DNA from: Caenorhabditis elegans
Lineage: Eukaryota; Nematoda; Chromadorea; Rhabditida; Rhabditidae
NCBI RefSeq assembly: GCF_000002985.6
Contig: NC_003284.9
Coordinates: forward strand, 3,410,001-3,474,000
Length of the DNA stretch: 64,000 nucleotides
Direction of reading: 5' to 3'
Every line of letters starts with the position of its first letter. Within the stretch, counting starts at the first letter, position 1. The position numbers were made by a program, and so were the translations under genes. Below, in pieces: positions 35,290 to 45,400 of the stretch. The notes under the pieces were generated by a model. That model saw nothing but the letters and a program-made list of their open reading frames with translations, did not search any database and was not told the origin of the DNA.

Positions 35290-36280
35290 TTACAGTATTG
35301 AAATAAAACCCTAGAACTTTTCCCTGTTTTCTGCCACAAAATGTTCAGACAACTACACTTTATGATACTTTAGTTCGTCTGGATAATTTTAAAAAGAAAA
35401 TTGAAATGAAAAAAAAACAAATTTATGATTTCACCGATCCGTCGGCTCCATGTATGATCTTTTAAACTACTGTCAACATTTAGATCTTTTCAGGCGGTTT
35501 CGTACCATCTTCAACCTTAAATAACACGTTCTAAGACAATATTTTTCAAATTGATGCATTACCGATTAGTTTCAAACAGTAGTACACCGATGAAAAATTT
35601 GCATTGTGCTCACAAAACTCTCATGAAAACGAATAATTGTTACTGGCGTCTATATTTATACTTGGGCCTTAGATAGAACACATATCATGCTCCACAATAA
35701 ATTTTGAAGTCATCTTGCTGCCACACTTTTATCACTATTTTTCAAAAAAAAATATACATATGCGCATGTGCAATTTTGTCCTTGCAGTGGAGAATAACTG
35801 ATCAAAAATTTCAATTTCTGTCTTCCGTAGGAGCGTATTCTTAATTGTATTGGACTAATGATGACGTCTGAAATTAGTACCGCCTGCTAATTATTATAAA
35901 ATATGCCGAACGTTAATCCGAACGTTAATCGCCCAGAGTGTTTTCATGTATTGAACTAGTTTTAAGTAGCTACTGTAAGAATAAATTATAAATTTTTAAC
36001 ATAATTTCCGCAATTTCCGTAATTGAAATCATGAAAAGTTTTAGATCTCTTATTGAATGCATAGCTAACTAACTGAAAACAAAATTCAGACATTGGAACT
36101 CTTGCTGTGATACGGTCACTACAACACAATTCTGTTCTACGTGATATTATTCGCTTTTGCCCGTTTTTTCCTTGTATTTGGATCTGAGTCACTATACGTC
36201 ATAGGATTTTCCTAAAACAACAAATCCTTTTCTTTTCAATCATGGGGGTGAAAATTCATATTTTTCGAAAACATAACTTG
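35290..36280. other. Spacer upstream of SR-rich gene 4
   Basis: About 1 kb of AT-rich spacer. It contains a perfect 12-base tandem duplication (ccgaacgttaat twice, 35906-35929). The last 150 bases (36135-36280) contain the promoter block that recurs at 36987-37100 upstream of the broken fifth gene. Confidence 0.5.
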
Positions 36281-36281
36281 A

Positions 36282-36289
36282 TATAAAAG
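36282..36289 (+). promoter_or_regulatory. TATA box of SR-rich gene 4
   Basis: TATAAAAG lies 38 bases before the ATG at 36320. Confidence 0.75.
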
Positions 36290-36319
36290 TGTTGCGCGTC
36301 GACTTGAATTTATCAAACC

Positions 36320-36809
36320 ATGAAGCTTCTCATCGTCCTCCTCGCTCTCATCGCTGTTGTTGTAGCCTCCAGCTACGGAGCTCAAAACGACTACCCAACA
36401 GATGTTGGATATGGAAACCCTGGCTAGTAAGTTATATAGCGGCTTCCATGAAATATTTTATAGTTACAATTTGTTTAGTGACAACGGAAATCCCTTCTAC
36501 AAGCCACGCAAGCATCACAGAAGACGCCACGGACGTCGTGGAAGACACGGAAGACATGGAAGACATGGAAGAAGACATAGTGATTCATCCGATTCTAGCT
36601 CTGAATCAAGATCCAGATCATCGTCGGGATCCAGTTCATCCGAGTCACGCAGCTACGAGAGAGATTACTACTACGTCCCAAGATGGCCAACCGCCCCAAG
36701 TTACGGAAACACCGGTAACGATGTTCCAGCTGGAACAGCTTACGGATCACCAGCCAACGATCCACCAGCACCTGCTCCATACGGTACCAACACATTTGGC
36801 GGAAAGTAA
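36320..36809 (+). CDS. Small secreted SR-rich protein 4
   Basis: Two exons, 36320-36426 and 36479-36809 (52-base intron); 145 residues. Signal peptide MKLLIVLLALIAVVVASSYG; a short Asn/Tyr/Gly segment; a basic Gly-Arg-His block with repeated GRHGRHGRHGRR; a Ser-rich SR run; a YYYVPRWP motif; and a Pro/Ala/Tyr-Gly tail (AYGSPANDPPAPAPYG). Same architecture and intron position as gene 1, and the presumed parent of the broken copy at 38077-38335. Function unknown; probably a secreted structural protein. Confidence 0.88.
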
Positions 36810-37107
36810 ATAATTGCGATGTTTTTATTAAGATATTTTGGATGTGGTAATGAATGGTATCTAATTGAACTTCCGTTTTCTTTTGAAGAATTTTGTCGTT
36901 CAGGGAAATAATGGCAGAATATGTGAAAAGTCAACAGAATCCAGCCACTGAAGTTTTTTGAATGATAGGAAAGTACAAAAACTTGGTTCTACGTGATAAA
37001 ACTTACATTCCCACTTTTCCAGTAATTGGTTCTGAATTATGCGACGTCATAGGTTTTCTTTTGAACGGTGATGGAACAAATTTTCATTTTTTGGAAAATA
37101 CTTAAGT

Positions 37108-38075
37108 TAAACATCAATTTCAGCTAGAATGTTTTATTCAGTCAGTTCAAATTTCCAAAAAAAAAATCAGTTTTTAATTTTCAACTAAGGAAATTGCACC
37201 TAAAAATTGTTTTTAAATTATTGGAAAATCTAGCATCAAATTTTGAAAATTCATAAATCTCTTCAAAGTAACTTTTTTTGAAATGTCTTTCAGAAACTTT
37301 GTAGTAAATTTTAAGCTCTTTTAGAATATACCAACAATATTCCAGTAGATACAAGAAGCTTCACGTAGTTACAGAAATAGTACATTTCAGCCCTACCTTT
37401 TAGTGCGTATTTTATTATTTAATGAAAACTACCATTTATAGGCAAAAATAGATAGATTTTCGAAACTTTGAAATTTCATAAATCTCTTCAAAGTAACTTT
37501 TTTTGAAATGTCTTTCAGAAACTTTGTAGTAAATTTTAAGCTCTTTTAGAATATACCATCAATATTTCAGTAGGTACAAGAAGCTTCACGTAGTTACAGA
37601 AATAGTGAGATAAACATCAATTTCAGTTAGAATGTTTCATTCAATCATTTCAAATTTCCGAAAAAAAAACAGTTTTTAATTTTCAACTAAGGAAATTGCA
37701 CCTGAAAATTGTTTTTAAATTATTGGAAAATCTAGCAACGGTGATGATACAAATTTGCATTTTTTGGATAATACTTTGGAAAATAGACCACAATTTATAT
37801 GCAATATTAATAGATTTTCCAAACTTTGAAAATCAATTTCTGGTTTCGAACTAAGTTTTTTAGAAACTCCTGTAGCCATTTTGTAGCAAATTTTATGTTC
37901 TTTCAGAATTTGAAAACAGAATTTCGATAAATTTCAAAACCGCCAAGTTCAAGCAGAAAAAGTGAATATTCAGTCTTCTAGACCACAATTTATATGCAAA
38001 ATTAATAGATTTTCCAAACTTTGAAAATCAATTTCTGGTTTCGAACTAAGTTTTTTAGAAACTCCTGTAGCCATT
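37108..38075 (+). repeat. Locally duplicated repeat blocks
   Basis: Three blocks occur twice each. Block A: 37108-37236 and 37611-37738 (taaacatcaatttcagctag type). Block B: 37250-37380 and 37473-37606 (cataaatctcttcaaagtaa). Block C: 37785-37880 and 37980-38075 (gaccacaatttatatgcaa through actcctgtagccatt). The order A-B-B-A-C-C shows nested duplications. The second block C ends exactly where the broken signal peptide of the next gene begins. Confidence 0.85.
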
Positions 38076-38076
38076 T

Positions 38077-38335
38077 GCGCTCTTATTGCTATGGTCGTCG
38101 CCTCCAACTGTGGAGCTCCAGTACAGAATAATCCAGCAAACAGCTATCCAGGAAATGGAGGGTATGATGAAAGGATGTAAGTTATACGGCAAATTTCATT
38201 TTAAAAAATTGAGTTTAACACTTTAGTAACTTTGGAAACCGCTACATCGACCCACTCTCGCGCTCCATTTACTATCACAGGAATAATCAAGGCGTAAGCT
38301 CTGAATTTGAACCATTCGAATCAGGCCGTCACTAG
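38077..38335 (+). pseudogene. 5'-truncated copy of SR-rich gene 4
   Basis: From 38077 the frame reads CALIAMVVASNCGAP, which matches the second half of the signal peptide of gene 4 (LALIAVVVASSYGAQ), but the first half, start codon and TATA box are missing. The upstream sequence is repeat block C. Exon 38077-38176 keeps the family splice donor (ATGTAAGT) at the conserved position; exon 38227-38335 ends in TAG. The SR block and tail are absent. An in-frame ATG at 38091 (MVVASNCGAP) could give a 75-residue product with a crippled signal, so a short functional gene is not excluded. The stop codon sits in a 10-base tandem duplication (actagaggtg twice). Confidence 0.75.
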
Positions 38336-38803
38336 AGGTGACTAGAGGTGATTGCTACAAAGTGGTCTTTTTGAAAATGTTTGTATATGATAATAAATGA
38401 TAACTAACCAGACTTCTGTAAATTTAATATTTTAAAACTTTTCCCAGTGTAAAAAATAATTGTGCTTAAAAATGATGTCTAAAAATTGCTGAATTCAAGT
38501 TACAACGTAAATGGCGCGGGTTTTAACATGAGCATTTTTAACACTATTTTCATTTAGCTCTATAGAGTTTATAATACCTATGCTTCTTCTGAAATATAAT
38601 ACTTACAAATACTCCTACTGCACAAGGATATAAGATTCACCTTTCAAACAAGTTTAAACTATTACATATTTGGTCAGATTACAATTAATATCTATTGCAA
38701 CTTCATTCATACTTCCTATGAAAGTTTTTATGACAAAGTTTCATTGTAAATACACATTTTTTTCCAAATATTTAAAAATTGTAATTATCGAATCAAAGTT
38801 TTT

Positions 38804-41187
38804 TCACATGGCTTTCCCTCCAGGAGCATGTGGCCTTTTAGTTTTCGAATTATTTCGCTTTGTCTTAAACTGTGGAATCTGCCTAGGAATCTTCGATGGA
38901 ACACTTGATCGAGCTTTTCCAGCGTCCTGTGCTCTTGGTTTGGGCGTCTCACTGGGAGACGGAGTACAGTTGGCTGATGCTGGCACTGATACTGGTGGGA
39001 TACTCGTAATAGGAAGATTTGTCTCTTGAGTCACTGCTGGAAAATTTTCTTTGAACATTTAGAGGATTTAGAGATGATTCTTCAAAACTTACAACTTGGA
39101 GGGTCGCTTTCATAACTTGTCACAGATGGAGATGGGTTCCAGTTCGGTCTTAGTTGGTAGCTCGGAGAAGCTTCGGATTTGATTCTTGGGCCATTCTCTC
39201 CTCCGACAACCGTCATGACACTTGATGCTGGTGATACATCAGAGTTATCTAGAAAAATACTAGTGTAAAATTGTTAATTCGAAAGCCTATGATTACCTCT
39301 GTAGCCAGGCATGTGACCAATAGTGGGTGGGTCATAGGATCTACAACACATCACTTCTTTCACTTTTGTCCACACATCATTGCACCAGCTGAGCATCTGA
39401 AAAAACAGCAAACATTTAATATGTTTTAAAATAAAATTTCAAAACTGATAATCATTTAAAAACTTACGATTATTGGACAGATGAGCGGAAACACAAATTT
39501 CAGCCAAGTGATCAAAGTGTCAGCGTCCTGAGGATACTCGATGCTCACTTCGGAAAATTCGCGGCTGTTATAACTTTCATAGAAGAAGCACATGGTGATA
39601 TATGGACCTTCTATGCATAAAAATACACACGTGATCAGAATCATCTGAAACTTATTAGATCCGCAATTTATCAGAATGATGTTTCTTACCAGCTTCCCAC
39701 GACTGCGATGCTCTTGCATTGCTCTGTTCCTTTTTATAAATTCAGCATACTCCTGCGTGTTTGGTGATATGGAGGCGGCGGTCTAAATTTGTTGTTTGAA
39801 CTATTAGGAAATGACACAAAGTCCTTACGCGTTTCTGAAGAATTGCTCCACAAGCTACCAGAATCACTGCTAGACATCCAAAATAGACAACAAGCCGAGC
39901 AATCACATATCCGATTGGACCACCACTAAAAATTAATTTGAAGTTGGAGTACCGTCAGTGGGTACATTGCTTTACAACACCACAATAGCCAGAAAAAGTA
40001 GTGAAAGTTTTTTTTTATCTAAAAATTTTTAATGATTTTTTTTTAAGTTGAAAAACTTTCAGCTTGCGTAAAATTAAATTTGAACCTCCCTCCATAAGTA
40101 TCTGTTTGATGGATTTTTTTAACCCGACTTTACATGTTTTCAGTGAAGCTTTACTGCAAATTTGAAGAAAACGTCAAGATAAATGTTTTTGATCATAAAG
40201 CAAATGTACAAGCATAAATCTGTGAAATTCAATTATTTCAGATTTAAGCTCTTTAAAAATGGGTTTAGAGAGCAAACTGAGACTTTTTCAATTTTCAAAA
40301 AATTATACACATTTCAGAAAAATTTTTCAATAATTGTTTCAATAATATTTTATTTGATTGCTGTGGTGTTCTAAAAAAATTTTGCCACTGCTCAATCTTT
40401 AAATTACAAAAAAAAATCAAAGATTAACAAACCCGTCTATTCCACAAACATAACGATTGCGAAATGGCTTTGTGGGAATAACATTCATGAAAACAGCCGA
40501 GGCAAATGAAATTGAGACAAAACTCAAAATTGTGCTAACTCCTGGAAAAATAAATAATTGCTGGTGATTTCAATACAAATTCAATCATACCTGTTATTCG
40601 CAATCCGCTGAGATATTTGTGTCCATGTGTGACGTATTCTGGACCAAGAATAATACCGAGTGCTCTTTCAGCTCCAATAATCATCAGAACAAAAAGCGTG
40701 TGAAGATGTACAAACTTAATAAAATATATATCAATGCAAATTTACGAAATATTAATGCGTACCTCTTGAATCGCAACATTAAATGTGCACCAGCCATTGC
40801 TCATGTTCCAGTTTCCGTTAGCCACAAAAATGAGTGCAAAAAATATATTGAAGGAGAGATCGATGATATTCACAAAGCTTAGGTGGCAGTACATTAGGTA
40901 TATTGTAGTTCGAAAAGATTTCCTAAAATTAGGTTAAAAAATATATTAGTTTGGCTGTTCACTATATTATTACGTTATAAGCACTGCAACAATAAACAAT
41001 ACATTGAGAAAATAAGAAGAAACCAATAAAGCGGCTGAAAAAATAATATGACTAGTCTCGTTTATTCGGAAAAAAACCTACCGATCAGAATAGCATTTGT
41101 AGTTCTTAAACTCGCCGATTGAGTTTCCTTAATAGTCACAATGGCAAGAGTATCTTCTTCTGGAACGTACTCGACTGTGATAGCCAT
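38804..41187 (-). CDS. Divergent seven-transmembrane (rhodopsin-like) receptor
   Basis: Eleven exons on the minus strand: 41187-41082, 41034-40974, 40922-40763, 40714-40591, 40541-40433, 39925-39829, 39782-39690, 39644-39468, 39396-39297, 39248-39093, 39036-38804; 471 residues, stop TGA. Hydrophobic segments are visible in order: TM1 around AALLVSSYFLNVLFIVAVLI, TM2 LSFVNIIDLSFNIFFALIFV, TM3 LHTLFVLMIIGAERALGIIL, TM4 STILSFVSISFASAVF, TM5 YVIARLVVYFGCLAVILVAC, TM6 MILITCVFLCIEGPYITMCF, TM7 WLKFVFPLICPIIM. A Cys before TM3 (GWC) and one in loop 2 (YVCG) could form the usual disulphide. TM3 ends in ERA rather than DRY, and the TM7 NPxxY is not conserved. MCC after TM7 may be palmitoylated; the long Ser/Pro tail is basic. 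Ligand unknown. A trans-splice-like acceptor (tgaaacag) precedes the ATG by one base. Confidence 0.82.
39944..39975. repeat. Fragment of the inverted-repeat element family
   Basis: The sequence ttggagtaccgtcagtggg in intron 5 of the receptor gene resembles one terminus of the elements at 33030 and 18179. No matching opposite arm was seen. Confidence 0.45.
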
Positions 41188-41310
41188 CCTGTTTCAGAAA
41201 AGCGTTATGTCGATAAGCATGTGAGGGAGCTAATATGAGTGGAAGTGAGTTTGCCTTACGATGTCGTCATAGCAACCAACGAATTAGAATATCGGCGACG
41301 GAGAAGTGTG

Positions 41311-41332
41311 GGTGTGTATGTGTGTGTGTGCT
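41311..41332 (+). repeat. (GT)n microsatellite
   Basis: Interrupted GT run (gtgtgtatgtgtgtgtgtgt) just upstream of the receptor gene. Confidence 0.8.
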
Positions 41333-41339
41333 CACTAAA

Positions 41340-42490
41340 AGCAGAGCAAAAGTAGGGAGAGCGGTGTTGTTCTTCCCATGTGTAATCTTTTTGCTTTTGC
41401 GTAGTTAGGAAAATTTTCAAATAATTTGGAAAGGTAGGCTTTTGTTTTGGTAAAAATTCTTAAATTCTGCATTTCTTTTTAGAGCTATATATTTAAAATG
41501 TTTTCAGCTAACTCGTCATTGAGTATAGTTTTTATTAATTTTCCATGGTGTATAATTTTATCAAATTCTTTATGAAAAATTTTTCATCGGCTGACATCAT
41601 GCGGGTCTCAGTTGGACCATGATTTGTATGTGAGCTACAGCTTAAAAATATAGTTTTTCCCAATTGAATAGAGTTTACTGATACTCTTCACAATATTGTC
41701 CAAGATCTGCAGTTTTGTTTCGCTTCAAATTTCCCAGAAAATTTTATACAAAAGCAAAAGAACACTCTTCACAATTTTTTATTTTTGGCCCTGTTTTTTT
41801 TGTTTTGAATGTATCTGGAAACTTCAGGGAAAATTTTAAGAATTTCACTCAAAATTCTACATTTTGAGAAAATTATAAAAGTTTGAGCCAAGTATATCAA
41901 AAATAGGTTTTTATGTTTTTTTTTTCATATGATATAATGAATCATTTATTGCAAAGCAAATGAACATAATATTATTCGGCCCTATTTATGACCTCAATTG
42001 CTGGGGAAACCGTATTACTCATGCTCAAAAGTAATTATCAAGTAAAAGAAAATTGAAAAATTGAAAAAAAAGTGTTGTTGAGCTTAACACCGATTTGTAG
42101 GAAAATGTTTGGCAGAAGAAAGAAATATATTAACATCGAGGAGACACAAAGGAAAACAAGTGTAAATATTACATAATTAAACATGAAACAGTTGTGAACA
42201 CAACGCATCACAAGTTGCAATTGCGGATACAAAATGATTGTCTGACAGAGAGAATAAAAAGGTAAAGCTCAAAGCCTAGCGACTTCTGCTTTTCTGTACA
42301 TCGAGATCTTGTTGAGCAATTCATAAAAGGGCTTAAGTAGCAAATGTTGAAACAATGACAAGTGAAGGACAGATTCTTGGTTCAAAGAGAGAAAAGGGAA
42401 AATGGTTGACTCGTAATAAATTCTTGTGATTGAATAGTTTGGTTATTCTTTAAAGCACCGATTTCTAAACATGATCGTTTTCTAGTTCAA
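41340..42490. other. Spacer and sax-3 3' flank
   Basis: Left half is the upstream region of the receptor gene; the right half is the 3' UTR of sax-3. The best minus-strand polyadenylation signal is TTTATT at 41945-41950, which would give a 3' UTR of about 550 bases. No other gene recognised. Confidence 0.4.
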
Positions 42491-42495
42491 CATCG

Positions 42496-45400
42496 TCAAG
42501 TTTGTTCTTGTGTGACGATTCCATTGTTACGTGGAATTGACCGGAATCGTTGAGCAGTGCCGTTTGTCCCGTCTGAGAAAATAAAAATTAGATGACATTT
42601 TGCTTCCAAAAACTCACAACAACTATGAGCCAGCGTACTTGCAGAGATACCCATTCGAGGAACTGCTTTTCTAACACCTCCACGCGGAACGTCTCCTTCA
42701 GAGTTCTCCCCGTCAGCTTCAGAAGATCCACCATCATCGTCCATCATCAACGAAGACCGCTGACTATCGTCGTCTCGTTTCCCTTTCAGCGGCCTTCCTC
42801 CCAAATTCCGATTCCGACTCGTTGGCCTTGCATTCACATCAACCCGAGCAAAAGCTCCGTCACTGACCGAATCGTAGGTGTCTTCTCGTGGAGTACTTCC
42901 ACGATTCAACTGACGCCTAGTTGCTGTCTGGAATATATCCTGTTTTGTGTAAGAATTTTGGTGTTTTCAAAAGCTACTTACGTCATAAACGTGCCCTCCA
43001 GGTGGTGGTGGATTGGAAGGTGGTGGCGGAATAAAGTCCATCAGAGTCTTATTCGGTGGTGTTCTCCGCTCCCCAGTTCTTTCCTTACTACTACCAGTTC
43101 CATCGGATGAGTGAAGCTGAAACAACATTTCAAGTAAAATTCTGATTTCGAGAAGCTATCAATCAAGTTAGTCATGGTTAGAAAACAAAGTAAAAAGTTG
43201 CCGGTTAAATCTATCTATCCTAAAAATACCTGAACATAGCTCACATCTGTGTGAGGTGGACTATCCGACCGTTGACTTCCGCTAGTCCGGTGATGGAGTC
43301 CGCCATTCAGAGTTCCTCTCCCATCGGATGCACGGCTCGATCGAGATCGTCTTCCAGCGGTATGATCTGCATATCGCGCCGGTGGCTCTGGTGGCACGGG
43401 ATTTGTTGGCATTGCTGGCGCGCGAAGCATTTTGTCATTGAGCCAAGCTGGTTGTTGGTTCGACAGGACCAGTGTTGTGGTGGCATATGGAGATGGATCA
43501 TCGTGATATTGGTTTCCATAAAAAGTAGACATCGCATTACCAGGTCCGCCAGTCAGTTGAGCATAATGATAGTGATGCTCGGATCCTGGTCTGTGCATCG
43601 TTCCACTGTAGTCATCACAATTGTTGAAAAAGTCTTGCGCATTTGGTGTCAGCGAATAGAGAGCCTGGCCATTTCTATTGTTCATAGTCATTCTTCCAGC
43701 AGTGTTGTACATTGGATTCTGATTCGGATTTTGTGCAACATCCCAAAGATTATTCGAAGCCATATGAACACTTCCATCATTGATCTTTATAAAACTTCGA
43801 TCCTTTCCATCACTGTTTCTGCTATTCCTCCAGTAACAATAGGCTATAATGATGACTACGAAAATAATCAGAATTGCAACAATGACAATCACAGGAACAT
43901 GAGATTTATTGATCAGCCCATACAAAAATGATTCGTTTTCTTGTTGAGCAGCAAGGTGTTTTTCCAGCGTGTCTTGATCTTAAAATTAACATAATTAAAA
44001 TTTAGTCATCTTTTCTGCAATTATTCAATTAACATACTCATGATGACTTCACTCGTTCCATGTGAGACTCCAACTCCACCATTGCTTCTAGCCGCTACAC
44101 GAATTTTATACGTCATTCCAGTCACTAAATGGAACAGAGTAACACTGGCAGCTCTCTCGTTTGTAGTGATGTTCCGATTGTTGTTGGGCGCTTGACCAAC
44201 AATAACAATTTGGAATCCTTTGAGAATTCCGTTGATGCCGTCGGCTTTTGGTGCTTTCCAAGAGATACGAAGAGTGGTCAGGTTGAGCATACGGATTCGC
44301 ACATCCTCTGGTGGCAATGAAGGTGCTGAAAAAAACATTGTTTTACAAAAGTATGCTTGACTGCCTATAAAAACTTACGAGCTTCGGCGGTCAACACGTC
44401 CATGGAATTACTCGGTGCTCCATGAATACTATGAACTCCGGAATGATAAGGAATCACGAAAAACTCATAGTTGGTGAATGGCATTAAATTTGAAACAACA
44501 TAGTTTTCGGTGCTAGGGCTGGTCACATTCACGTATTGATTATCATTGGTTCTTGGAGGCCCTCTCCACTTGATGTAGTAACCATCAATCAGCTCTTCAA
44601 GTTTCCTCTTCTTCCAGAACAAACGAACGGCCGTAGAATTAATAGTCTTCACTTCCTCGAGTTTTATGAGTTGTTCCGAAGTGAGTCTCTTCTCAGCGAT
44701 GGCCATGTCCATTTTGTTCTTGTCAGAAAGCGCAACTTGAGCTGCTGGCTTGCTAGTGGTAACGAGAGCCGACGACACACTCGGCGTTCCAATACCTTTC
44801 TCATTTTCTGCTCGAATCACAAACATATACGAGTGAGATGGTTTCAGACCCTTTATTCTATATTCAGTAGATGCCACGTAGTCTGGAATGTTAAACCACG
44901 TCTGTCCGAGGTCTGGACTGTAGTACTGAATGATATAACCAGTGATTGGTCCTGCGCCAGATGTGGAGGGAGCATTCCAGTGGAGCTCTACTTCGGTATC
45001 AGTGACATTGACAATAATGGGTTGCGTTGGAGAAGACGGGAAGTTCGATGGATCCGGCATCCGAACAAATTGTGCATTGCTAGTGTGATCTTCAACAGTC
45101 AGAGATGCCGACCATGTTGACTCTCCATCCTCGTTCTTCGCAATGCAAGTGTAAACTCCGGTGTCAGGTTTCCTGAAATTATATAGTTTAGCTTGCAACT
45201 TCTCATGTTGTTTTCTATCCGACAACTCACTTTAAATCGGCAATATGTAGACTTCCCGTTGAATGTTGACTGATACGACTATCTGTAATGTCAATAGGTA
45301 GCCCATCCCTGAGCCATGATATTCCTGGAGTTGGTTTTCCGCTAGCCTGACATGGAAGGATGGCTGATGATCCAACCATAAGGGTCTGATTTTGATGACC

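Noticed and set aside
36289-36813. 174-codon plus-strand ORF overlapping SR-rich gene 4
   Set aside because: Out of frame with the signal peptide and SR domain, and it reads through the intron; the two-exon model explains the locus.
43251-43931. 226-codon plus-strand ORF
   Set aside because: Shadow of sax-3 exon 9 on the other strand, which encodes the membrane span and tail.
44536-45120. 194-codon plus-strand ORF
   Set aside because: Shadow of the sax-3 exon encoding the FN3 domains.
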